Origin: Brachybacterium sp. EE-P12
Lineage (GTDB): Bacteria; Actinomycetota; Actinomycetes; Actinomycetales; Dermabacteraceae
Assembly: GCF_003711805.1 (NCBI RefSeq)
Contig: NZ_QXCP01000010.1
Span: 125,061 to 189,060 of the forward strand
Reading direction: 5' to 3'
DNA length: 64,000 nucleotides
The position numbers were made by a program, and so were the translations under genes. Below the pieces are notes generated by a model. It worked only from the letters and a program-made list of their open reading frames with translations, had not been told where the DNA came from and did not search any database. Position 1 is the stretch's first letter. Every line of letters starts with the position of its first letter. Positions 7,321 to 17,085 of the stretch are shown piece by piece.

Positions 7321-8589
7321 TCAGGCGCGGGCCGCGCCGGCCGGAAGGGGCGGGGCGAGCAGCGGGTCCGCGAGCACGCGCTCGAGGGCGACGGCCGCAC
7401 CGCCGGCGGCCGCGGCGTCGAGGCCGAGCACGGAGGCGCTCACCTCGACCCGGCCGTCCTGCGCGAGCAGGCGCAGGTCCAGCGCCTCCTGCACCGGCCG
7501 CACGAGCCGATCGGCGAAGGCGCCGAAGTATCCGCCCAGCACGATGGCCTGCGGGTTCAGCACATCGACGAGCACCCCGGCCCCGCGCACGAGGTCTTCC
7601 GGCAGACGGGCGAAGCGGTCCTCGAGCCGCGCATCCCCGGCGTCGAGCAGGGTGCGGATACGTCGCAGCCGCTCCTGCATCGGGAGCCGGCCCGAGCGGG
7701 CGGGGTCCTCGGCATCGAGCACGGCGAGGACGGTGTCGAAGCCGACGAGGGTCTCCCAGCAGCCGCGCCTGCCGCAGCGGCAGCGGGGCCCGGCAGGGTC
7801 CAGGCCGATGTGCCCCACCTCGCCGGAGAATCCGGACCAGCCGCGGATCAGGTTCCCGTCCGCGATGATGCCGGCCCCCACGCCGATGTCGCCGGTGAGA
7901 TAGACGAGGTCCGTGATGCCCTGCCGCGCCAGCCGGGGCGCCTCGGCGAGCGCGGAGAGCTTCGCGTCGTTCTCGAGGGAGAGCGGGGGCAGGTCGGTGC
8001 CGAGCCGCTGCTCGAGCGCGCGGCCCAGCGGGACGTCGGACCAGCCGAGGTTCGAGGCGAAGCGGACGCTCGCCCCCTCGTAGTCCACGGGGCCGGGCGG
8101 GGCGATCGTGGCGCCGGCGACCCAGAGACCCTCGGCCCCGGCGGCCGCGAGCGCCTCGCGCAGCTGCTGGGCGGCGAGGTCGAGGACGGGCCCGGGCGGG
8201 TAGCTGCGGCCGTCCGGCCCGTCGACCAGCGGCATCGGGACCGAGGAGCGGAAGCGCACCTGCCCGCCGAGGTCCCGCAGGCTCACGGCCAGATAGTCGA
8301 CGTTGAGCTCGAGGCCGATGCCGGCCGCGTGCCCGGGGTCGATGCGCACCTCCGTCCCGGGCCGGCCGACGGTGCCGCGTCGGTCGATCTTCCCCTCCTG
8401 CACCAGGCCGCGCTCGGCGAGGTCCGCGATCAGCGAGGTCACCGCCGCCTTCGACAGGCCCGTCTCCTGGGAGAGCGCGGCACGGGTGCGCCCGCCATGG
8501 TCGTGCAGGTGGCGCAGCAGCAGGCTCAGGTTCGCCGAGCGCATCGCGCTGTGGCCGACGGGAGCGGCCCCGTGGCGGGGTGAGGTCAT
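7321..8589 (-). CDS. ROK-family transcriptional repressor
   Basis: A 422-residue NagC/XylR-type ROK protein. A winged HTH lies at about 20-68 (SLLLRHLHDHG, LSKAAVTSLIADLAERGLV), followed by the sugar-kinase-like ROK domain with GVGAGI (236-241), the effector-contact GEVGHIGLD, and the zinc motif CRCGRRGCWE (C270, C272, C277). Such proteins repress sugar operons until a sugar or sugar phosphate binds. It lies on the same strand directly upstream of the mutase-nucleotidyltransferase-kinase operon, with a palindrome in the 169 bp between them. The chosen start ATG 8589 could be displaced by ATG 8598 or 8544; the HTH is intact in all cases. Confidence 0.9.
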   Translation of the reverse strand: MTSPRHGAAPVGHSAMRSANLSLLLRHLHDHGGRTRAALSQETGLSKAAVTSLIADLAERGLVQEGKIDRRGTVGRPGTEVRIDPGHAAGIGLELNVDYLAVSLRDLGGQVRFRSSVPMPLVDGPDGRSYPPGPVLDLAAQQLREALAAAGAEGLWVAGATIAPPGPVDYEGASVRFASNLGWSDVPLGRALEQRLGTDLPPLSLENDAKLSALAEAPRLARQGITDLVYLTGDIGVGAGIIADGNLIRGWSGFSGEVGHIGLDPAGPRCRCGRRGCWETLVGFDTVLAVLDAEDPARSGRLPMQERLRRIRTLLDAGDARLEDRFARLPEDLVRGAGVLVDVLNPQAIVLGGYFGAFADRLVRPVQEALDLRLLAQDGRVEVSASVLGLDAAAAGGAAVALERVLADPLLAPPLPAGAARA

Positions 8590-8683
8590 GCAGGTCATGG
8601 TAGACGGGCGCCGACAGGGCGCCGCCATCGGCCGTTCCGTCGGCGTCGTGGCGCACGGAGCGGAACCCGCCCGGTCACCGCGG

Positions 8684-8711
8684 TTGCATCGCCGCCGAGC
8701 GGTGGCATGAT
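8684..8711 (+). promoter_or_regulatory. Promoter of kup, probably leaderless
   Basis: TTGCAT (8684-8689), a 16-bp spacer and CATGAT (8706-8711) lie 6 nt before the GTG start at 8718. No Shine-Dalgarno precedes the GTG, so the transcript would begin at or next to the start codon. Confidence 0.5.
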
Positions 8712-8717
8712 CCTCTC

Positions 8718-10874
8718 GTGCACGAGGACACCTCGAGCTCGCCCAGCTCCGACGAGCCCACGACCCCACACTCCGAGCAGACCCCGCAGGCCGACGAGAC
8801 CACCTCGCAGGCCGCTCCCCCGCCGGACGGGGCGACGCCCACGGCAGCCAGGGCGACATCCCCACGGGCAGCGCCCCCGGCCGCGTCGTCGGCGTCGCCC
8901 CGTCACCACGGCCACCAGCACCTCGACCACCGCGGGATGCCCCGGGCCCGCACCCCGCTCGCCGCGGCCTCCCTCGGCGCGCTCGGCGTGGTCTTCGGCG
9001 ACATCGGCACGAGCCCCCTGTACGCGCTGCAGACCGTCTTCAGCCTCCGCCACAACGCCGTCGCCCCCACCGAGGCCGACGTGCTCGGGGTGACCTCCAT
9101 GGTGGTGTGGTGCCTGCTGATCATCGTCTCCGTCACCTACATCGGCCTGATCATGCGGGCAGACAACCAGGGCGAGGGCGGCATCCTCGCGCTCACCGCG
9201 CTCGTGCTGCGCAAGCTGCGCAGCCCCGGCGGGGTCGGGCCGCGCGAGGCGTCCGTCGCGCTCGTGCTCGGCGTGATCGGGGCGGCACTCTTCTTCGGCG
9301 ACTCCGTCATCACCCCGGCGATCTCCGTGCTCTCCGCCTTCGAGGGCATCGAGGTCGCGGCCGCCGTGCCCAACGCCGTGATCGTGCCCGGTGCGCTGAT
9401 CGTGCTCACCGCGCTGTTCGCCGTGCAGCACCGCGGCACCGGCGGCATCGGCCGGCTCTTCGGCCCGGTGATGGCGCTGTGGTTCCTGACCCTCGCCGCG
9501 ATCGGACTGCCGCACCTGCTCGCCGGCCCCTCGATCCTGCGCGCCCTGTCCCCGCACCACGCGATCGCCTTCATGGTGGAGCGACCGGTGGTCGCGTTCA
9601 TCGCGCTCGGCGCCGTGGTCCTCGCGATCACCGGCGCGGAGGCGCTGTACGCCGACATGGGCCACTTCGGGCACCGACCGATCGCGGTCGCCTGGCTCGC
9701 GCTGGTGCTCCCGTCGCTGCTGATCAACTACCTCGGCCAGGGCGCGCTGATCCTCGCCGACCCCTCCACCATCGTGAACCCCTTCTTCACCCTGGTGCCC
9801 GAGGTGCTGAGGGTCCCGCTGGTCGCGCTGGCCGCGGTCGCGACGGTCATCGCCTCCCAGGCGGTGATCTCGGGGGCGTTCTCCGTGGCACGGCAGGCGA
9901 CGCGGCTCTCGCTGCTGCCGCGGCTGAAGGTCACCCAGACGTCCCTCGAGCACGGCGGCCAGGTCTACCTCCCCGCCATCAACCTGCTGCTGTTCGCGAG
10001 CGTGGTCACGCTGGTGCTCGTCTTCCGCCGCTCCGAGGCGCTCGCGGCGGCCTACGGCCTGGCCGTCACCGCGACGATCCTGCTGGTGCTCGCGCTGTAC
10101 CTGCTCTACGCGCGGCGGATCCTGCGCCGGCCCCTGTGGCAGGTGGTCCCGCTCGCGGCAGTCGTCGGCGGGCTCGAGCTGCTGCTCCTGGCCGCGAACA
10201 TCGTCAAGGTCCCGGCGGGCGGCTGGATCTCGCTGGTCATCGCCGCCGTGCTCTCCACGATCATGCTGGTGTGGCATCGCGGGGCGCGGATCCTCTTCGG
10301 CCGCAGACGGGAGCTCGAGGGGTCGCTGACGGACTTCGTCGCCGGACCCGAGTGCGCGGTGCGGCGGGTGCCGGGACTGGTCGTCTACCCGCACGGCGAC
10401 CCGACCACCGTGCCGCTCGCGCTGCGCACCGGGGTGGAGATGAACCAGGTGCTCCACGAGCACGTCGTCATCATCACGATGAAGCACATCGGAGTGCCCC
10501 ACGCGCACCGGGACGACCGGGTCCATGCCCGCGAGATCGGGCCGGGGGTCGTGCAGCTGACGTACCTGGTCGGTTTCCACGACTCGCAGGACGTGCCCGC
10601 CGCGCTGCGCACCGCGGTGGAGCTGCTCGGCCACGAGCACGCGGCGGACTGCCCGGCCGGCTGCGCACGGCACCTGCCCGCGCTCGCAGTCGACCCCGAG
10701 GAGGCGATGTACGTGCTCTCGGTCTTCCGCATCGAGGCCGGGCAGGAGGCCGTGATGCCGCGCTGGCAGAAGGTGCTCGTGCGCGCCCTCGAGCGCGGCT
10801 CCGCGAACCGCACCCAGGTGCTGCACCTGCCGCCGACGCGCACCGTGGTGATGGGCGCCGAGACGGTGCTCTAG
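8718..10874 (+). CDS. kup: KUP-family potassium uptake transporter
   Basis: A 718-residue KUP/HAK/KT potassium:proton symporter of the inner membrane. The family signature GVVFGDIGTSPLYALQ is at 90-105, followed by about 12 membrane segments and a roughly 180-residue cytoplasmic C-terminus. Residues 1-75 form an unusual Ser/Thr/Pro/Ala-rich, His-containing N-terminal extension absent from typical homologues of about 630 residues; it uses a GTG start. An internal ATG at codon 74 would give a protein without it, but the promoter supports the GTG. Its 3' end overlaps the convergent PRC-barrel gene by 4 bp. Confidence 0.93.
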   Translation: MHEDTSSSPSSDEPTTPHSEQTPQADETTSQAAPPPDGATPTAARATSPRAAPPAASSASPRHHGHQHLDHRGMPRARTPLAAASLGALGVVFGDIGTSPLYALQTVFSLRHNAVAPTEADVLGVTSMVVWCLLIIVSVTYIGLIMRADNQGEGGILALTALVLRKLRSPGGVGPREASVALVLGVIGAALFFGDSVITPAISVLSAFEGIEVAAAVPNAVIVPGALIVLTALFAVQHRGTGGIGRLFGPVMALWFLTLAAIGLPHLLAGPSILRALSPHHAIAFMVERPVVAFIALGAVVLAITGAEALYADMGHFGHRPIAVAWLALVLPSLLINYLGQGALILADPSTIVNPFFTLVPEVLRVPLVALAAVATVIASQAVISGAFSVARQATRLSLLPRLKVTQTSLEHGGQVYLPAINLLLFASVVTLVLVFRRSEALAAAYGLAVTATILLVLALYLLYARRILRRPLWQVVPLAAVVGGLELLLLAANIVKVPAGGWISLVIAAVLSTIMLVWHRGARILFGRRRELEGSLTDFVAGPECAVRRVPGLVVYPHGDPTTVPLALRTGVEMNQVLHEHVVIITMKHIGVPHAHRDDRVHAREIGPGVVQLTYLVGFHDSQDVPAALRTAVELLGHEHAADCPAGCARHLPALAVDPEEAMYVLSVFRIEAGQEAVMPRWQKVLVRALERGSANRTQVLHLPPTRTVVMGAETVL

Positions 10875-11473
10875 CGGGACCCGCCGTCGGGGTCGTCCAG
10901 CCCCAGGGCCTCGGCGGCCTCGCGCAGATCCTGCGGGGCGACGTGGGCGATCGCCGGTGGGCGCCTCCCGGCCCGGGCCGTCGCGGCGTCGACGCGGAGC
11001 CGGATCACGTCGTCCTTCCCGGTGGCGTCCTCCGCACGGGCGTCCTCGGAGGGGACGTCCATCGCGGGGGCGCGTCGGCCCGGCGCCTGCCGCGCGGTTG
11101 CATGCGGCGCCGTCGTCTCCCGCCCGGGCGCCTCCGGCGCAGGGGCGCACTTGTCGGACCGCGGGCCCGCGCGATCCTCGTCGAGCGGCGGCAGGGCCTC
11201 GATCGCGACCGCCGGGATCAGCACGGTGCGGGCGCTCAACTGACGCGGCATCACGGTGATCGCGGCGAGCGCGCCGCTCGCATCCTGCTGGTAGATGTCG
11301 CGCACTCGGCCGACGGTCTTGCCGTCGCTGCCGCGCACGGTCAGGCCGGCGAGGGCCTGCAGACGCGGGAGACGTCGGCCCGAGCCGAGGTCGGTCCCGG
11401 GCCCGGCTTCACGGGGCTGCGGGCCGCCGGTGAGACCGGAGGTGCGGTCCTCCGGGACACGCTCGGCGCTCAT
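10871..11473 (-). CDS. PRC-barrel domain protein
   Basis: A 200-residue soluble protein. Residues about 38-95 match a PRC-barrel (LAGLTVRGSDGKTVGRVRDIYQQDA, then ALAAITVMPRQLSARTVLIP). Around and after it are Pro/Ala/Glu-rich disordered stretches. PRC-barrels occur in RimM and photosystem H subunits and in many stress-related actinobacterial proteins of unknown function. ATG 11473 has GGAG 8 nt upstream, and a TAGACT box lies about 35 nt further up. The 3' end overlaps kup tail-to-tail, so the two transcripts run into each other. No specific role can be assigned. Confidence 0.7.
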   Translation of the reverse strand: MSAERVPEDRTSGLTGGPQPREAGPGTDLGSGRRLPRLQALAGLTVRGSDGKTVGRVRDIYQQDASGALAAITVMPRQLSARTVLIPAVAIEALPPLDEDRAGPRSDKCAPAPEAPGRETTAPHATARQAPGRRAPAMDVPSEDARAEDATGKDDVIRLRVDAATARAGRRPPAIAHVAPQDLREAAEALGLDDPDGGSR

Positions 11474-11541
11474 CGGGAATCTCCGCGAGGGGTCACGGCC
11501 GCGAGTCTATCGAGGACGGGCGGCGCTCAGGCAGGCGGCGC

Positions 11542-12366
11542 TCATTCTCCTGCGCAGCAGAGCTGCACGAACTCCTGCACGTCGTCGATCGGGTCGGCGT
11601 CGGACGTGTTCTGCAGCTCCCGGACCGTGTGCTCCCGCACGGTCAGGCTCAGCAGCAGGGAGAACAGCGAGCGCGCGAGGAACCTCGGCGATGCGCCCTC
11701 GACGAGGTGCCCGCCGTCGCCGAGGCCGCTGAACACCTTCTCGAGCACGTGCTCGTGGACCAGCCGCAGGCGGGCGATCCGATAGCGTCCCGGATGCTCC
11801 GGGTTCACGACCTCCGCCGAGAGCGTGGCCAGCAGGGCCATGGAGTGCTTCCGCGGATCCCAGGGCCCGCCGAGCGCCGCGATCAGCATCGTCGGGGAAG
11901 AGGAGAGCGACTCGATGGAGTCCAGGAGCCCCTGCGCATGCGCCTCGAGCCGGTCGATCACCGCGCCGAGCAGCACGTCCTTGGAGGCGAAGTGGTGCAG
12001 CATGCCCGGATGCGAGATCCCCACCCGGCGCGAGATGTCGCGCAGGCTCGCCCCGTGGTAGCCGCGTTCGGCGAACAGGGCGGAGGCCGCATCGAGGATC
12101 GCCTCGCGCCGGGTGGGCTCGGCCGCTGCAGCTGCCTGCGCTCCGTCGGCCGAGGAGCCGCGGGCACCGTGCACGTCCGGGGCGAGGCCCTCCTGGGACT
12201 CGGTGAGCGAGTCCAGGTTGCGCAGGGCCCGACCGAGCGTGCCCTCGACACCCCCGCCGCCGGCGAGCTCCGGGGACTCCTCCCCGGCGCGATCGGAGAA
12301 TGCCGTCGACATCGGGACCGGTCCCGTCCCGGCCCCCGGGGACCCGTTGGTCACCGCACTCGTCAT
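11542..12366 (-). CDS. TetR-family transcriptional regulator with long N-terminal extension
   Basis: A 274-residue protein. A TetR HTH is at about 86-132 (REAILDAASALFAERGYHGASLRDISRRVGISHPGM split over these positions, ending HHFASKDVL), followed by a helical ligand domain to the C-terminus. The first 85 residues are low-complexity, about twice the usual total upstream of a TetR HTH. ATG 12366 is set by AGGAGGAG at 12373-12380; a shorter protein cannot be excluded. It lies 19 bp downstream of asd on the same strand and may be read through from lysC-asd. The ligand and target genes are unknown. Confidence 0.85.
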   Translation of the reverse strand: MTSAVTNGSPGAGTGPVPMSTAFSDRAGEESPELAGGGGVEGTLGRALRNLDSLTESQEGLAPDVHGARGSSADGAQAAAAAEPTRREAILDAASALFAERGYHGASLRDISRRVGISHPGMLHHFASKDVLLGAVIDRLEAHAQGLLDSIESLSSSPTMLIAALGGPWDPRKHSMALLATLSAEVVNPEHPGRYRIARLRLVHEHVLEKVFSGLGDGGHLVEGASPRFLARSLFSLLLSLTVREHTVRELQNTSDADPIDDVQEFVQLCCAGE

Positions 12367-12385
12367 CGGCACTCCTCCTCCATCG

Positions 12386-14889
<2,504 letters not shown>

Positions 14890-15534
14890 GGGCAGGTTCC
14901 TTCGCGGTTGAGAGCAGGCGGGCACTACGGGAGGGCCGGCGGGCGGCAGGCCCTCGGTGGGCGCGACGGGAGACGGGCCCGGCGGCCGGCGACGCCGACG
15001 GGTCCCCGTCGGCCGCTGCGCACGCTGTGGGTGCTCCCGCCCGCGCGGCACCGGATCGGCTCCGGTCGCCCTGCGCACGGGGCACCCTGCGAACGGGCGC
15101 CGGCCGCGGCCAGTCTACGAAGAGGCCTGGTCCTGGCCCCAGCGCCCTCGGCATGCGAGACGGCTCCGCAGGTCAGCGCGGTCCCGTGGAGTGACCGGGG
15201 CAACATCGGCCCGGGCGCGGCGGGCGGCTGGGCGTGGTGGGGCGGGGACGCTCGACTCCGGCCCCAGGGCGGCGCATCTGGTCTCCAGCGCAGCAAAGTT
15301 GGGCCTCTGACGGGGCGAATCGACCAACTTTGCTGACCCGCTCGCCGGTGAGGGCCTGCCCGCCTGCTCCGTCCGCACAGACGGCAGGGATCCCGGCAGA
15401 GGCCGCCCGTGTCGGCGGACGGTGCGGGGGCGTGCGAGACGCCGCACTGAGGAGGAGACGTCCTGACCGAGCCATGACCTCGGCGATGTGGATGGACAGG
15501 ACCGGGGTTCCCCCTCATCCCGAAGCATGCCTCC
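14890..15534. other. Intergenic region between lysC and the nuclease-like gene
   Basis: 645 bp between divergent genes with no gene I can support. Most is GC-rich filler without conserved reading frame. The one clear structure is the hairpin repeat at 15291-15335. A likely ribosome site for lysC (GAAGGAAC) lies at its left end. No riboswitch or leader peptide was recognised. Confidence 0.5.
15291..15335. repeat. Dispersed hairpin repeat, copy 1
   Basis: Perfect 12-bp inverted repeat CAGCAAAGTTGG (15291-15302) / CCAACTTTGCTG (15324-15335) around a 21-nt loop, clearly less GC-rich than its surroundings. Related copies occur at 16746-16794, 21103-21147 and 63948-64000. It lies upstream of both flanking genes, so it is not a simple terminator. 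Confidence 0.85.
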
Positions 15535-16590
15535 ATGGCCCGCAGACCGGCTCCGCTCCCCTCCTCGCTGCCGCACCATGCCTTCACGTCCTCCGAGGCG
15601 CGGAGGCACGGCATCACCATCGATCGGCTGCGCGCAAGCGATCTGGTCCGTCTCGGATACGGGCTGTACGCCCGGAAGGACGTCGAGCTCACCGAACAGG
15701 CAGTCCTCGGCGCCCTGCTGCGCGAGGACCACCAGATCGTGGTGAGCGGGCGGAGTGCCGCCCGGACCTGGCAGTTCCCCCTTCCGTTCGAGATGCAGCA
15801 CTGGTCGGCCACGCCGCAGATGACCGTGATGGACATGGCGCTGCAGGGCAGGGTGCGCAGGAATCGCCCGTACCTCCGCTGGACCCGGAGGTCCGTGAGT
15901 CCGTCAGAGATCGTGGAGATGGACGGGCTGCGTGTCACCGACCGGGTCCGGACATGGACGGATCTCGCGCTCGAGCTCGGAAAGGATGAGCTGGTCTTCA
16001 TCGCCGACCATCTCGTGCGTCACCCCCGGCCGTGGGCGGAGGACAGGCATTCGCCGTACGCCACTCCCGAGGAGCTGGCCGACGCGATCGAGGCCCGCAC
16101 CGGACGCGCACGGACCCTGCTCAGCGAGGCCCTGCAGCTCGCGCGCATCGGCAGCGACTCCCCGGCGGAGACCCAGCTGCGGCTCGCCGCGGGACGTGCC
16201 GGCCTCCCCGAACCCGTCCTCAATCGGCGCCTGCTCGAGGGGCGGGTCGACCTCGGCGAACCGGACCTCGCCTGGACCGACTGGAAGGTGTGCCTCGAGC
16301 ACGACGGAAGAGATCACCGCTCGAAGGCCCAGCAGGAGAAGGACATCGGCCGACGGGAGAGGCGCGAGCAGCACGGGTGGGTCGAGGTGCAGACCGTCGC
16401 CAACGACCTCACCGACGGATGCCGGCGCGGAATCGCACGCCTCACCGATGCTCTCCGTCGACGCGGCTGGGAGCCCGGGCGTCCTGCACCGGCACCCGAG
16501 CTCCGCCCTCTCTCGCACCCTGCAGGGCTCCCGATACTCGGCGGCCGCACGACGCATACGCCCCAGGCCTCGGCGCATCCGGATGGCTGA
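15535..16590 (+). CDS. AbiEi-like HTH protein with Vsr/DUF559-type nuclease domain
   Basis: A 351-residue protein of a type common in actinobacteria. Residues 15-60 resemble the AbiEi-type antitoxin winged helix (EARRHGITIDRLRASDLVRL, then GLYARKD). Residues about 235-310 form a DUF559/Vsr-like PD-(D/E)XK domain: PDLAW (243-247), CLEHDG (253-258), a D-R-R spaced helix and GWVEVQTV. No AbiEii toxin gene is adjacent. The catalytic acidic residues look intact, so it may cut DNA or be a defence or addiction component; the function is not established. ATG 15535 lacks a good ribosome site. The gene is bracketed by two copies of the hairpin repeat (15291 and 16746). Confidence 0.7.
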   Translation: MARRPAPLPSSLPHHAFTSSEARRHGITIDRLRASDLVRLGYGLYARKDVELTEQAVLGALLREDHQIVVSGRSAARTWQFPLPFEMQHWSATPQMTVMDMALQGRVRRNRPYLRWTRRSVSPSEIVEMDGLRVTDRVRTWTDLALELGKDELVFIADHLVRHPRPWAEDRHSPYATPEELADAIEARTGRARTLLSEALQLARIGSDSPAETQLRLAAGRAGLPEPVLNRRLLEGRVDLGEPDLAWTDWKVCLEHDGRDHRSKAQQEKDIGRRERREQHGWVEVQTVANDLTDGCRRGIARLTDALRRRGWEPGRPAPAPELRPLSHPAGLPILGGRTTHTPQASAHPDG

Positions 16591-16610
16591 GATCCCTGAG
16601 CCGGCTCACC

Positions 16611-16655
16611 TCCGGACGCGATCTCTCCGGACGCGATCTCTCCGGACATGGTCTC
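16611..16655. repeat. 15-bp tandem repeat, three units
   Basis: Unit TCCGGACGCGATCTC twice exactly (16611-16640), then a third unit with three changes (16641-16655). It starts 20 bp after the nuclease-like gene stop. Confidence 0.85.
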
Positions 16656-16745
16656 TGCGCAGCAGATCCCTCCGCCCCACCCCGCCCGGTACCGCCCCGC
16701 CCAGCCCCGCTCACCCGGCCCCACCTCGCCCGGCCCCGCCGCTTC

Positions 16746-16794
16746 CGTAGCAAACATGGTGGATAGAGCGGGTCAGAGCCCCAAGTTCGCTACG
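16746..16794. repeat. Dispersed hairpin repeat, copy 2
   Basis: Arms 16746-16759 and 16781-16794 pair at 12 of 14 positions (CGTAGCAAAC with GTTCGCTACG as outer part) around a 21-nt loop, the same loop length as copy 1. The core GCAAAC...GTTCGC resembles the GCAAAG...CTTTGC of copies 1 and 4. Confidence 0.65.
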
Positions 16795-16894
16795 CGGGGA
16801 GGTGCCCGAACGGGTAGGTCGTGGAGGCCCGAGCGACGTGTGGCAGAGCAGAGCCCGGGCGACACGTGGCAGATGAGGTGCTGAGCAGCATCGA

Positions 16895-17010
16895 GGCCCG
16901 GGCCCGGAAGGGGCGCCGGAGAGCGGGCCGGGCCCGGGAGGGGCGCCGGAGAGCGGGCCGGGGCCGGGAGGGGCGCCGGGGAGGGCCGGGGCCGGGAGGG
17001 GCGCCGGGGA
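16895..17010. repeat. G-rich tandem repeat, about 30-bp period, four units
   Basis: The block GGGCGCCGG recurs at 16911, 16941, 16971 and 16999 within near-identical 28-30 bp units of GGGCC and GGGAGG. This is a simple-sequence array between convergent genes. Confidence 0.8.
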
Positions 17011-17085
17011 GGGCCGCGCCCGGGTCAGGAGCGGGCCGAGCCCGGGTCAGAGCACCCCCGGCGCATCACCTCGTCGGCTGATCCT

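Larger units (their letters stand above)
16591..17085. other. Repeat-rich intergenic region
   Basis: 495 bp between convergent genes, without a supportable gene. It contains three 15-bp tandem units, a C-rich stretch (about 16675-16740), hairpin copy 2 and a 30-bp G-rich tandem array. No transposase or intact terminator motif was identified. Confidence 0.6.

Noticed and set aside
8595-11150. Long minus-strand frame opposite kup
   Set aside because: Antisense shadow of the Kup transporter: composition is Asp/Gln/Arg/His-rich with no domain.
16895-17010. CRISPR-like array
   Set aside because: Units are contiguous G-rich tandem repeats without unique spacers, and no cas gene is present.
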